Notes under the pieces: model-generated | The model's database searches: none | Seen by the model: the letters and a program-made list of their open reading frames with translations, nothing else | Told to the model about the DNA's origin: nothing | Assembly: GCF_004028635.1 (NCBI RefSeq) | Contig: NZ_RQJW01000008.1 | Span: 1-64,000 of the forward strand | Origin: Streptomyces cyaneus | GTDB taxonomy: Bacteria; Actinomycetota; Actinomycetes; Streptomycetales; Streptomycetaceae | DNA length: 64,000 nt | Direction of reading: 5' to 3' | Made by a program: the position numbers and the translations under genes | In this document: piece by piece, positions 8,178 through 17,533 of the stretch | Layout of the letters: each line of letters begins with the position of its first letter | Numbering within the stretch: the stretch's first letter is position 1

Positions 8178-8942
8178 GTGCCGAAACCAGAAGTGGACCC
8201 GACCGTGGAACTCGAGCTCAGTGTGGACCGGAGCAGTCCGGTGCCCTTGTACTTCCAGCTTTCCCAGCAGCTCGAAGCCGCGATCGAGCACGGAGCGCTC
8301 ACACCCGGCAGCCTGCTGGGCAACGAGATCGAACTCGCCGCACGCCTCGGCCTGTCCCGGCCGACCGTTCGCCAGGCCATCCAGTCGCTGGTCGACAAGG
8401 GTCTGCTGGTGCGCCGTCGAGGCGTCGGGACGCAGGTCGTGCACAGTCAGGTCAAACGCCCGTTGGAGCTCAGCAGCCTCTACGACGACCTGGAGTCGGC
8501 CGGCCAGCGCCCGGCGACCAAGGTGCTCGTCAACACCGTCGTCCCGGCCTCCGCCGAGGTCGCGGCGGCGCTCGGGGTGGCCGAGGACAGCGACGTACAC
8601 CGGATCGAGCGGCTGCGCCTCGCGCACGGCGAGCCGATGGCGTACCTGTGCAACTTCCTGCCGCCCGCCCTGATCGACCTGGACACCGCGCAGCTGGAGG
8701 CCACCGGCCTGTACCGCCTGATGCGCGCCGCCGGCATCACCCTGCACAGCGCCCGCCAGACCATCGGCGCCCGCGCGGCCAGTGCCGTCGAGGCCGAGCG
8801 GCTCGCCGAGGAGGAGGGCGCCCCGCTGCTGACCATGCAGCGCGTGACCTTCGACGACACGGGGCGAGCGGTGGAGTACGGCACGCACACGTACCGCCCG
8901 ACGCGGTACTCCTTCGAGTTCCAGCTGCTCGTGCGGTCATGA
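8178..8942 (+). CDS. GntR family transcriptional regulator (HutC subfamily)
   Basis: This 254-residue regulator has an N-terminal winged helix (LSQQLEAAI, then recognition region LSRPTVRQAIQSLVDKG and wing LVRRRGVGTQV) and a C-terminal UTRA-type effector domain (VHRIERLRLAHGEP, ending PTRYSFEFQLLV). It is expected to bind DNA as a dimer and release it on binding a small sugar-derived ligand. GTG 8178 is the only start that keeps the whole DNA-binding domain. No clear ribosome site precedes it, so it may be leaderless. Divergent from the dehydrogenase; ROK kinase follows. Confidence 0.92.
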   Translation: MPKPEVDPTVELELSVDRSSPVPLYFQLSQQLEAAIEHGALTPGSLLGNEIELAARLGLSRPTVRQAIQSLVDKGLLVRRRGVGTQVVHSQVKRPLELSSLYDDLESAGQRPATKVLVNTVVPASAEVAAALGVAEDSDVHRIERLRLAHGEPMAYLCNFLPPALIDLDTAQLEATGLYRLMRAAGITLHSARQTIGARAASAVEAERLAEEEGAPLLTMQRVTFDDTGRAVEYGTHTYRPTRYSFEFQLLVRS

Positions 8943-8981
8943 GCGCCCGCCAGTACGCTCCTGGCCAGGCGAAATAGACCG

Positions 8982-9021
8982 CCCGGTACGTTGCAATGTC
9001 CGGACATTGCAACGTACCGGG
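8982..9021. promoter_or_regulatory. Perfect 40-bp palindrome
   Basis: Bases 8982-9001 and 9002-9021 are exact reverse complements with no loop, centred on TGTCCGGACA. The site lies 39 bp after the GntR gene and 134 bp before the ROK kinase start. A perfect spacerless palindrome suits a protein-binding operator better than an RNA terminator. The core matches the dyad in the GntR promoter region. Confidence 0.75.
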
Positions 9022-9155
9022 AGGGTGGCGTCCCTCAAGGGGCGCGGAGAAATACGCGAGCAACCACAAACCGCCCGCAGGCGGCGTACGTCATGAACCA
9101 CCCCAATGTTCCGCCGTACGGCACCCGTCCCGACGGTGAGGCAGAATCGGCCGTG

Positions 9156-10325
9156 ATGAGCACCTACCGCGACCTTGCATTCCCCGCCGGGACGGGCAGC
9201 GCCCCCATCGGCTCCCGCCGCGCGCCGGCCCTCCGCACGGTCGGCCCCCGGGAGCGCCGCTCACACCTGTCGGCGCCCCGAGTCCCCACCGTGGGCATCG
9301 ACATCGGCGGCACCAAGGTGATGGCGGGCGTCGTCGACGCCGACGGCAACATCCTGGAGAAGCTGCGCACGGAGACCCCGGACAAGTCCAAGAGCCCGAA
9401 GGTCGTCGAGGACACGATCGTCGAGCTGGTCCTGGACCTGTCCGACCGCCACGACGTGCACGCCGTCGGCATCGGCGCGGCCGGCTGGGTCGACGCCGAC
9501 CGCAACCGCGTCCTGTTCGCACCCCACCTGTCCTGGCGCAACGAGCCCCTCAGGGACCGCCTCGCCGGCCGGCTCGCCGTACCTGTCCTGGTCGACAACG
9601 ACGCCAACTCCGCCGCCTGGGCCGAGTGGCGCTTCGGCGCCGGCCGCGGCGAGGACCACCTCGTCATGATCACGCTGGGCACCGGCATCGGCGGCGCGAT
9701 CCTGGAGGACGGACAGGTCAAGCGCGGCAAGTACGGCGTCGCCGGTGAGTTCGGCCATATGCAGGTCGTGCCCGGCGGCCACCGCTGCCCGTGCGGCAAC
9801 CGCGGCTGCTGGGAGCAGTACAGCTCCGGCAACGCGCTGGTCAGGGAGGCGCGCGAGCTGGCCGCCGCCGATTCACCGGTGGCGTACGGGATCATCGAGC
9901 ACGTCAAGGGCAACATCGGCGACATCACCGGCCCGATGATCACCGAGCTGGCCCGCGAGGGCGACGCCATGTGCATCGAACTGCTGCAGGACATCGGGCA
10001 GTGGCTCGGCGTCGGCATCGCCAACCTCGCGGCCGCCCTGGACCCGTCGTGCTTCGTGATCGGCGGTGGCGTGTCGGCCGCCGACGACCTGCTGATCGCC
10101 CCCGCGCGGGACGCCTTCAAGCGCCACCTCACCGGCCGCGGCTACCGCCCCGAGGCCAGGATCACGCGGGCCCAGCTCGGCCCCGAGGCCGGCATGGTCG
10201 GCGCCGCGGACCTGGCCCGCCTGGTGGCCCGTCGCTTCCGCCGCGCCAACCGGCGCCGGGTGGAGCGCTACGAGCGCTATGCGCGGTTCGCCGAGGCCCG
10301 CCGGGCGTCGCAGGGTTCGGCGTGA
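9156..10325 (+). CDS. ROK family sugar kinase (glucokinase-like)
   Basis: This 389-residue ROK kinase has the phosphate-1 motif GIDIGGTKVMAG near residues 47-58, the sugar-binding GEFGHM, and the zinc-binding CPCGNRGCWEQ. It has no N-terminal winged helix, so it is a kinase rather than an XylR-type repressor. It would phosphorylate a hexose with ATP in the cytosol. The first 45 residues are a basic, proline-containing extension not needed by the family. The C-terminus is Arg-rich. It is coupled to the next gene by a GTGA overlap. Context with GntR and Gfo/Idh suggests a sugar or inositol utilisation module. Confidence 0.9.
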   Translation: MSTYRDLAFPAGTGSAPIGSRRAPALRTVGPRERRSHLSAPRVPTVGIDIGGTKVMAGVVDADGNILEKLRTETPDKSKSPKVVEDTIVELVLDLSDRHDVHAVGIGAAGWVDADRNRVLFAPHLSWRNEPLRDRLAGRLAVPVLVDNDANSAAWAEWRFGAGRGEDHLVMITLGTGIGGAILEDGQVKRGKYGVAGEFGHMQVVPGGHRCPCGNRGCWEQYSSGNALVREARELAAADSPVAYGIIEHVKGNIGDITGPMITELAREGDAMCIELLQDIGQWLGVGIANLAAALDPSCFVIGGGVSAADDLLIAPARDAFKRHLTGRGYRPEARITRAQLGPEAGMVGAADLARLVARRFRRANRRRVERYERYARFAEARRASQGSA

Positions 10326-10903
10326 CCGTGACCGTACCCCGCCAGGCCGACTCTCCTGACGAGCCGCAGCAGCCGACCGAGGACCGCCGCCACATGATCC
10401 GCCGCAGGGCGATCACCCTGCTCATCATCGGGCTGCTCATCGGCGTACCGGCCGGCTATCTGGTGATCTCCGCCAACCAGAGCCGCGACAGCGGCAAGGA
10501 CAAAGAGGCGAAGTACTCCGCGACCGGCCTCACCCCGCACTGGCCGTCGAGGGTCCAGCGCCGCATCTACCAGGTGACGATCCCGGTTCCGTCGTACAAC
10601 GTCGGGTACTACGAGACGAACAACTGGAGGACCAGCCGTCTCTACGTCCAGTTCCAGACCACCGACGCGAACCTGGACGCCTACTTGGAGACCATGGGGG
10701 TCAACCACGACGACCTGAAGCCGGACGACATCGCCATCAGCGCCCGCGACCAGAAGATCACCGGCTGGGACTTCAAGGGCCCCGGTCCGTGGTACGGGCT
10801 CGTCCACGAGCAGAAGAACCCGGCTCCCACGCACGACATCGTCGTGAACATGTCCGATCCGAAGAATCCGTTCGTGTACGTCGTCTCACGCACGGTCCCT
10901 TGA
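10322..10903 (+). CDS. Membrane-anchored protein coupled to the ROK kinase
   Basis: This 193-residue protein has a short cytoplasmic N-terminus, one transmembrane helix (about residues 30-48, ITLLIIGLLIGVPAGYLVI) and an extracytoplasmic domain of about 145 residues rich in Tyr, Asp and Asn. The GTG start overlaps the ROK stop codon by four bases, so the two are translationally coupled. No catalytic motif is visible and no family recognised; a substrate-sensing or scaffolding role beside the kinase is only a guess. Confidence 0.75.
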   Translation: MTVTVPRQADSPDEPQQPTEDRRHMIRRRAITLLIIGLLIGVPAGYLVISANQSRDSGKDKEAKYSATGLTPHWPSRVQRRIYQVTIPVPSYNVGYYETNNWRTSRLYVQFQTTDANLDAYLETMGVNHDDLKPDDIAISARDQKITGWDFKGPGPWYGLVHEQKNPAPTHDIVVNMSDPKNPFVYVVSRTVP

Positions 10904-11048
10904 TGACCTGAGCCGGCCGGCCGTGTGGTGACCGTCCGACGACCGCGTGAGTCACCGGCCCACGCCGGTCGCCGGGGCCGGTTGTCAGACCCCGCCCGTA
11001 GAGTCGAAGACGGTTGATCCGACTCATGGGCGGGAGGTGGCAGGACGT

Positions 11049-13889
11049 ATGAGCGACAGGGCCGCGCAGAGCGGCGGCACCGCGGTGGCCGAGCGTGCGG
11101 GGGAGACCGTCCCCGTGCGGCTCGCGGCCGTCTTCCTGCCCGCGCCCCTCCCACGCGAGGGGCGGATGGCCTTCTGGGATCCGGAGGGCGCCCCGCTGCC
11201 CGCCGAGGACACGGAACTCACTGTCGTACGGCGTCATGGAGCCGGCGTCCGCCGCAGGACCACCCCCGCGCTGTCCGTGCCGCTCGCCGACGCGCTGCCG
11301 CTGCTCGTGCGCGCCCGGCGCGACCCGGCCGCCCACCCCGCCACCGCCTGCTGGGGCGCGGCCGCGCTGCACGCGCTCCGGCTCACCGCCCGCGGTCGGC
11401 TGCTGCCCGGCCTGACCCCCACCGGCCACGACGCCTGGCGGGCCGGCCCCCTCGACCCGGACGACATCGCACACCTGCGAGCGGTCGCCGCGGCCCTGCC
11501 GTACGAAGGCCACGCGGTCCCCCTCACCGGCCCGGGCCCGCTGCGGCTGCCCGAGCCGGAGGCGCTGATGCGCTCCTTCCTGGACGCGGTCGCGGACACC
11601 CTGCCCCGCACCCCCGCCGCACCGCACGTCTCGGGCAGGCCCTTCGCCGCGCGCGAGGCCCAGCGGCTGCCCGACGCCCACGACTGGGCGGCCGAGGTCG
11701 CCGCCGGCATGGACGCGGGCGTGCGGATCTCGCTGCGCCTGGACCTGTCGGCGTACGACCTCTTCGACGACGGCGGTGACGGCGCACGCAGCGCGGGCGC
11801 GGCGATCGTCCAGGTGCACAGCCTCGCCGACCCGACCCTGGTGGCGGACGCGGCCGCCCTGTGGTCGGGCGAGGCGGACGCGGCGTTCGGGCCACGCGCA
11901 CGGGTGGACGCAGCGCTCGCGGTGCGGCGCGCGGCCCGGGTGTGGGCTCCCCTCGACCGGCTGTCCGAGCAGGACACACCCGATGTGCTGGCCCTGTCCG
12001 ACGAGGAGTTGGGCGACCTGCTGGGGGTGGCCGCGACCCGGCTCGCGGCAGCCGGAGTGGCGGTGCACTGGCCCCGGGACCTGGCGCAGGACCTGAGCGC
12101 CGCCGCGGTCGTACGGCCCGCGCCGGGCTCGGCGACCGACGGCACCGGTTTCTTCGAGAGCGAGGAACTGCTCCAGTTCCGCTGGCAGTTGGCGATCGGC
12201 GGCGACCCGCTCACCGAGGGCGAGATGGACGCGCTCGCCGAGGCGCACCGCCCGGTCGTCCGGCTGCGGGACCGCTGGGTGCTGGTCGACCCGGCCCTCG
12301 TCCGCAAGGCCCGCAAACGCGAACTGGGCCTGCTCGACCCGGTCGACGCCCTGTCCGTCGCCCTCACCGGCAGCGCGGAGGTCGACGGCGAGACGGTCGA
12401 GGCGGTACCGGCCGGCGCCCTGGCCGCCCTGCGCGACCGCCTGACGGCGGGCGTGCACCCCGCCGAACCGCCGCCGGGGCTGCGGGCGACGTTGCGGGAC
12501 TACCAACTCCGGGGCCTGGCATGGCTGGACCTCATGACGTCCTTGGGGCTCGGCGGTTGCCTGGCCGACGACATGGGACTCGGCAAGACGATCACCGTCA
12601 TCGCCCTGCACCTCAAGCGCGCGCGGACGGCCCCGACCCTGGTGGTCTGTCCGGCCTCGCTGCTCGGCAACTGGCAGCGGGAGATCACCCGTTTCGCGCC
12701 CGGCGTCCCCGTCCGCCGCTTCCACGGCCCGGACCGCACCCTGAAGGACATGGACGGCGGCTTCGTCCTCACGACGTACGGCACGATGCGCTCGACGGCA
12801 CCGACGCTGGCCCAGCACACCTGGGGCATGGTCGTCGCCGACGAGGCACAGCACGTCAAGAACCCGTACTCGGCGACGGCGAAGGCCCTGCGCACGATCC
12901 CGACGCCCGCGCGCGTGGCGCTGACCGGCACACCGGTCGAGAACAACCTCTCCGAGCTGTGGGCCCTGCTCGACTGGACGACACCGGGCCTGCTCGGCCC
13001 CCTGAAGTCCTTCCGCGCCCGGCACGCCCGCGCGGTGGAGAACGGCGAGGACGAGGAGGCGGTGTCCCGGCTTGCCCGCCTGGTCCGGCCCTTCCTGCTG
13101 CGCCGCAAGAAGTCCGACCCCGGCATCGTCCCGGAGCTGCCACCCAAGACGGAGACGGACCACCCGGTCCCGCTCACCCGGGAGCAGGCCGCGCTGTACG
13201 AGGCGGTGGTGCGCGAGTCGATGTACGCCATCGAGACGGCGGAGGGCATGGCGCGCAGGGGCATGGTGCTGAAGCTCCTGACGTCCCTGAAGCAGATCTG
13301 CGACCACCCGGCGCTGTACCTGAAGGAAGCCGAAGCGGCGACGACGGAGCGGTTGGCCACCCGATCCGGCAAGCTGACCCTGCTCGACGAACTGCTGGAC
13401 ACCTTGCTGGCCGAGGACGGCTCGGCGTTGGTCTTCACGCAGTACGTGGGGATGGCCCGGCTGATCGCCTCGCACCTCGCCGCCCGGGCGGTCCCGGTGG
13501 ACCTGCTCCACGGCGGCACGCCGGTCCCGGAACGCGAACGCATGGTGGACCGCTTCCAGAGCGGCGCGACCCCCATCCTGGTCCTGTCCCTGAAGGCGGC
13601 CGGCACCGGCCTCAACCTGACCCGCGCGGGCCATGTCGTCCACTTCGACCGCTGGTGGAACCCGGCCGTCGAGGAGCAGGCCACCGACCGCGCCTACCGC
13701 ATCGGCCAGACCCAGCCCGTCCAGGTCCACCGTCTCATCACCGAGGGCACGGTCGAGGACCGCATCGCGGAGATGCTCGAGTCCAAGCGGGCCCTGGCCG
13801 ACGCGATCCTCGGCTCCGGCGAATCGGCCCTCACGGAACTGACGGACCGTGAACTGTCCGACCTCGTGTCGCTGCGGAGGACGTCATGA
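11049..13889 (+). CDS. SNF2-family DEAD/DEAH box helicase
   Basis: This 946-residue Swi2/Snf2 ATPase has an N-terminal SNF2-associated region (about 1-470), then the ATPase core: Walker A DMGLGKT with Lys513, motif Ia VVCPASLLGNW, Walker B DEAQ at 598, TGTPVENNLSELW, and the C-terminal lobe with LKAAGTGLNLTRA and the arginine-finger motif ATDRAYRIGQTQPV. Such enzymes are ATP-driven double-stranded DNA translocases that remodel protein-DNA complexes; bacterial roles are poorly known. Start ATG 11049 has GGGAGG upstream. Its stop overlaps the SWIM gene start as ATGA. Confidence 0.93.
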   Translation: MSDRAAQSGGTAVAERAGETVPVRLAAVFLPAPLPREGRMAFWDPEGAPLPAEDTELTVVRRHGAGVRRRTTPALSVPLADALPLLVRARRDPAAHPATACWGAAALHALRLTARGRLLPGLTPTGHDAWRAGPLDPDDIAHLRAVAAALPYEGHAVPLTGPGPLRLPEPEALMRSFLDAVADTLPRTPAAPHVSGRPFAAREAQRLPDAHDWAAEVAAGMDAGVRISLRLDLSAYDLFDDGGDGARSAGAAIVQVHSLADPTLVADAAALWSGEADAAFGPRARVDAALAVRRAARVWAPLDRLSEQDTPDVLALSDEELGDLLGVAATRLAAAGVAVHWPRDLAQDLSAAAVVRPAPGSATDGTGFFESEELLQFRWQLAIGGDPLTEGEMDALAEAHRPVVRLRDRWVLVDPALVRKARKRELGLLDPVDALSVALTGSAEVDGETVEAVPAGALAALRDRLTAGVHPAEPPPGLRATLRDYQLRGLAWLDLMTSLGLGGCLADDMGLGKTITVIALHLKRARTAPTLVVCPASLLGNWQREITRFAPGVPVRRFHGPDRTLKDMDGGFVLTTYGTMRSTAPTLAQHTWGMVVADEAQHVKNPYSATAKALRTIPTPARVALTGTPVENNLSELWALLDWTTPGLLGPLKSFRARHARAVENGEDEEAVSRLARLVRPFLLRRKKSDPGIVPELPPKTETDHPVPLTREQAALYEAVVRESMYAIETAEGMARRGMVLKLLTSLKQICDHPALYLKEAEAATTERLATRSGKLTLLDELLDTLLAEDGSALVFTQYVGMARLIASHLAARAVPVDLLHGGTPVPERERMVDRFQSGATPILVLSLKAAGTGLNLTRAGHVVHFDRWWNPAVEEQATDRAYRIGQTQPVQVHRLITEGTVEDRIAEMLESKRALADAILGSGESALTELTDRELSDLVSLRRTS

Positions 13890-16231
13890 CGGGGCCGGTG
13901 GAGCGGGGGAGTGCGGGCGGTGGGGCCAGCCGTGGCGCTGCTCCGGGTGCCGACGGTCGTCCGGAGCCGGTGCGTTCGCCCGAGGCGGATGTGGCTGCCG
14001 CCGAGTTGGACGCTGAGCGTGACTCGGGCCGGACAGCGGTGCATCCGGACGTGGACTGGACAGCGGTTCAGCCGGACGCGGGCCGGACAGCGGTTGAGCG
14101 GGAAGTGGGCCGGACAGCGGTTGAGCGGGACGTAGACCTGTCAGCGGCTCAGGAGCGGCTGAGCCGATCGTCCGAGGCCCGCCCGGCCGACGCGGCACGG
14201 CGGGCGCTGCGGGCTGCGCGGGAGCGGCGGGAGGGGGCGCCGGGGGGTTCCTCCGAGGGCCGGGATCTGTCGCAGGTGGAGTCTGACGGCGAGGAGTCGG
14301 TTCCGGACAGGGGTGAGCGGGATGAGCGTCCAAGGGCTCGGCCGGGTGACGCGGCCCGGGCGGCACTGCGCCGTGCCGGATCCGGCGCCGGGACCGGGGT
14401 GTCGGGTGCGGAAGCGGACCTCGCCGGCACCGAAGCAGGGCCCGTCCCGCAGGTGCCCGACCCCGCATCCGACCGGCGAGGCGCGCGTCCCGCCGATGCC
14501 GCCCGAGAGGCCTTGCGGGCAGCGCTCGGGGAGAGGCGGCAGGCCCAGGCGGTCGAAGAAGAGAGAGAAGAGAGCCGGGACAGAAGGGGTTCCGTCGGCG
14601 GGGCTGCCGCTCATCGTGCGCGTGAGGTGAGGGAGTTCCTCGCCGACGCATTCCGGATGCCTCCCATGGACGAGCCGCACACGGGCGACTCGACGGCGCC
14701 CGAGTCGGACTCTGGGCGCCGAAGCGACCCGGTACCCCCCACCCCTGCCTCGCCCTCTACTCCATCCCCGGAGCTGCCCTCCGCCTCCCCGACATCCACC
14801 GCATCATCCGCATCACCGGCCCATTTCGCGTCCCCGGCACCCACCGCCGACTCCCGCTCAGCACAGGGCCGGCCAGCCGCAGCGCCCCCGGCGTCGGCGG
14901 CGCCCCTCGGCGGCGACGCTTCGCCCCTGCCGTCCGTCCCCGCCACACCCCAGGTCCCCCGTTCCATGGCCGCCCCGGGGCGGGACGGTGAACTGCGCCG
15001 TACCTTCCCGGCGTTCGCGTCCCGCACGTCGGACGACGCCCGCTTCGCCGAGACCTGGTGGGGCAATGCCTGGGTGGCCGCCCTGGAAGAGGGCGCCCTC
15101 GATCCCAAACGGCTCGCCCGTGGACGCGGCTACGCGCAGGAGGGGCACGTCGATGCCATCACCGTGACGCCGGGGCTGGTCCTGGCGTATGTGCGGGGAA
15201 GCCGTCCGCGGCCGTACCGCGTGCAGGTGCGGTTGCGGACGCTCGGCGACGGCGACTGGGCGCGGTTCCTGGACGCCGCGGCCGACCGGCCGGGACACAT
15301 CGCGGCGTTGCTCGACAAGGAGATGCCGCACTCCCTCGCCGAGTGCGGAGTGCCCCTGCTGCCGGGCCCCGGTGACCTCGACCCCCATTGCAGCTGCCCC
15401 GACCGCGGCCACCCCTGCAAGCACGCCGCCGCCCTCTGCTACCAGACAGCACGTCTGTTGGACGCCGACCCCTTCGTGCTACTCCTGCTGCGTGGCCGCG
15501 GTGAGCGCGAGTTGCTCGACGCCCTCTCACGCCTGAGCGCCGCCCGCGCGGCCCGTGCCGCACAGGAACGGGAACCGGCGCCTCTCCCGGGCGTACGCGC
15601 CACCGACGCCCTGGCCCCGGACCGCCAACTGCCTCCCCTCCCGGCCCCGTTGCCCGCGCCCCCGCACCCCGAACAGCCGCCCGTCTACCCGGCGGCACCG
15701 GGCGGCCCGGACCCCTTCGCACTGGACCAGTTGGCGACCGACGCGGCCACCCGCGCGCACGCCCTGCTCAGTACCGGCCGCGATCCGGTCGCCGAACTGA
15801 CCCTGTGGCAGGACGCGGTACGACTCGCCGCAGCCCGCCCGGGCTCCGGCCTCACGGCCACCACTCGTGCCCTGTACGCCTCCCTCGCCTCGGCGGCCGA
15901 CCGCACCCCGGCAGAGCTGGCGCGTGCGGTCGCCGCCTGGCGCCAGGGCGGCCTCGAAGGCCTCGCCGTCCTCGAAGAGCCCTGGGACCCGCCGGCCGGC
16001 CGCTTCGACCGTGCCCGCCCTCTGCTCCTCGCCGCCGACCTTCCCGCCTTCCGCCCCTGGCGCAACCACCTCACGCACCCCCGCGGCCATGTCCAACTCC
16101 GCCTCGGCCGCGACGGCCTGTGGTACCCCTACGAATCGGAACCGGGACACGAGGACTGGTGGCCGCGGGGTACGCCCGACCTCGACCCGGTCGGTGCCCT
16201 CACCGGCCTCGGCGCATCGCCGGAGGGATGA
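13886..16231 (+). CDS. SWIM zinc-finger protein partner of SNF2
   Basis: This 781-residue protein has a low-complexity N-terminal half and a C-terminal SWIM zinc finger (CSCPDRGHPCKHAAAL, starting near Cys502), a DNA- or protein-binding module. Before it is a conserved FAETWWGNAWVAALE block. The N-terminal half holds five copies of a nine-residue repeat (RTAVEREVG type, about residues 49-93), then three copies of an RPADAAREALRAA motif, then a Ser/Pro/Ala-rich linker. The ATGA overlap with the helicase implies coupled synthesis and probably a joint complex. SNF2-SWIM pairs recur in actinobacteria; the repeat-rich extension is unusual. Confidence 0.85.
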   Translation: MTGPVERGSAGGGASRGAAPGADGRPEPVRSPEADVAAAELDAERDSGRTAVHPDVDWTAVQPDAGRTAVEREVGRTAVERDVDLSAAQERLSRSSEARPADAARRALRAARERREGAPGGSSEGRDLSQVESDGEESVPDRGERDERPRARPGDAARAALRRAGSGAGTGVSGAEADLAGTEAGPVPQVPDPASDRRGARPADAAREALRAALGERRQAQAVEEEREESRDRRGSVGGAAAHRAREVREFLADAFRMPPMDEPHTGDSTAPESDSGRRSDPVPPTPASPSTPSPELPSASPTSTASSASPAHFASPAPTADSRSAQGRPAAAPPASAAPLGGDASPLPSVPATPQVPRSMAAPGRDGELRRTFPAFASRTSDDARFAETWWGNAWVAALEEGALDPKRLARGRGYAQEGHVDAITVTPGLVLAYVRGSRPRPYRVQVRLRTLGDGDWARFLDAAADRPGHIAALLDKEMPHSLAECGVPLLPGPGDLDPHCSCPDRGHPCKHAAALCYQTARLLDADPFVLLLLRGRGERELLDALSRLSAARAARAAQEREPAPLPGVRATDALAPDRQLPPLPAPLPAPPHPEQPPVYPAAPGGPDPFALDQLATDAATRAHALLSTGRDPVAELTLWQDAVRLAAARPGSGLTATTRALYASLASAADRTPAELARAVAAWRQGGLEGLAVLEEPWDPPAGRFDRARPLLLAADLPAFRPWRNHLTHPRGHVQLRLGRDGLWYPYESEPGHEDWWPRGTPDLDPVGALTGLGASPEG
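14030..14164 (+). repeat. 27-bp coding tandem repeat in the SWIM gene
   Basis: Five consecutive 27-bp units encode nine-residue repeats reading RTAVHPDVD, WTAVQPDAG, RTAVEREVG, RTAVERDVD and LSAAQERLS. Units 3 and 4 are nearly identical in DNA, so the array is a likely site of copy-number variation. Confidence 0.85.
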
Positions 16232-16355
16232 CCGGCTCAACTGCCGTGGCCGACCACGATGGTGGCCGCCGCCGTCGTCCCACGGGCAACTACACTTCCG
16301 CGAAGTCGCCACGCGACAACAAGCAACTGGCCGAAAAGGAACGGTGGGAGAGGCC

Positions 16356-17384
16356 ATGGCAACGGGGGGATGGGTTCCTGGACCCGGCTCGGGGCAACCC
16401 GGCGGACATGGTCCGGGTGGCCAGGGCTGGGGCGCACCGTATGGGACAACGCCCAACGGCCCTCAGGCACCCACGCCCGGCGGCGGCCCCTACGGTCCGC
16501 CCGAGCCGAACCCGTACCCACAGAACCCGTATCCGCATAACTCGTATCCGCAGAACCCGTACCCGCAGAACCCGTATCCCTACGGCCCGCCGCCCGCGGC
16601 GCCTGTTCGCGCCCCGCGCCGTCGCAGCCGTCTGTGGTTCTTCTCCGTCTTCTTCCTCGCCGGCGCCGTCATCCGGTCCGCGCACCGCGTAGCCACCCGG
16701 CTCTTCGTCCAGGAAGGCGACGGCCGGATCGAGGACCGCACCGTGGACCGGGTCCAGGTCGCTCGCACGGTCCTCGGCGTCGCCGCCACCCTCGCACTGG
16801 TCCTCGTCTACGGCGTGGAGGCGGACCGATGGGAGGACGCGGGGACGGGCAGCGTCGCCAACCTGATCATCACCCCGGTCCTGCTGATCTTCACCGGACC
16901 CTTGGTCATCCTCGGGTTCATCCTCTACGCGCCCCCGCACCTGCGGCCGCAGCTGCGCTCCCGGCTCCATGCCCCGCTCAAAGCGGTCGGCTGGTACGTG
17001 CTGACGGTGGTGGTCATCGCAGGGGTCCTCTACGTGGCGGCCCAGAGCGCACTCGACAACCGCAGGGACTGGTTCGGCTATCTGATCGCCTTCGCGGCGT
17101 TGGCCGTGATCGTGTGGGGGTTTCCCTTCTTCTTCATGGCGTCGCTGTACTCAGCCCGCAGCGCCTTCAACACCGCCCACGTCCATCCGATGCTGCCGCC
17201 CGTGATCACTGGAGTGCTGGTGTGGGTGCTCGCGATCTTCAACCTGATCGACAGCGGCATGCCGCAGGGCCCACCCGTATTCCAGTTCTGCTCCCTGCTG
17301 GGCGGGCCACTGTCGGTGACCGCCGTCTCGCTGTGGGAGCTGCGACGGATGGGGACCCGGTTCGGGGTCACGGTCCGCGGCTGA
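16356..17384 (+). CDS. Multi-span membrane protein with Pro/Tyr-rich N-terminus
   Basis: This 342-residue protein starts with a Gly/Pro-rich cytoplasmic tail of about 90 residues that contains repeated NPYPQ-type pentapeptides. Five or six hydrophobic helices follow between residues 95 and 335. Start ATG 16356 has GGGAGAGG upstream; longer frames enter SWIM-gene shadow sequence. Proline/tyrosine-rich tails like this occur in many actinobacterial membrane proteins and can drive multimerisation. No enzymatic motif is visible. The next membrane protein follows on the same strand. Confidence 0.8.
   Translation: MATGGWVPGPGSGQPGGHGPGGQGWGAPYGTTPNGPQAPTPGGGPYGPPEPNPYPQNPYPHNSYPQNPYPQNPYPYGPPPAAPVRAPRRRSRLWFFSVFFLAGAVIRSAHRVATRLFVQEGDGRIEDRTVDRVQVARTVLGVAATLALVLVYGVEADRWEDAGTGSVANLIITPVLLIFTGPLVILGFILYAPPHLRPQLRSRLHAPLKAVGWYVLTVVVIAGVLYVAAQSALDNRRDWFGYLIAFAALAVIVWGFPFFFMASLYSARSAFNTAHVHPMLPPVITGVLVWVLAIFNLIDSGMPQGPPVFQFCSLLGGPLSVTAVSLWELRRMGTRFGVTVRG
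16515..16580 (+). repeat. 15-bp coding repeat (NPYPQ units)
   Basis: Four to five near-identical 15-bp units of the type CCGCAGAACCCGTAC encode the pentapeptide repeats in the tail of the membrane protein. Confidence 0.7.
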
Positions 17385-17533
17385 GCCGTGAGCTGCAGCG
17401 GGCCCGCGTCGACACAGGGGGAAGTGATGAGTCAGGGGGAAGTGATGAGTGCAGAGCCCAATTCCGTGGCACCCATATCCGTGCCGAACACCGGCCCGGA
17501 TCCCCGGACGAGCTGCCGCCTGGACCGGAACGG

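Noticed and set aside
10773..13730. 985-codon minus-strand frame opposite the SNF2 gene
   Set aside because: Composition is typical of an antisense shadow, while the plus strand carries all SNF2 motifs in order.
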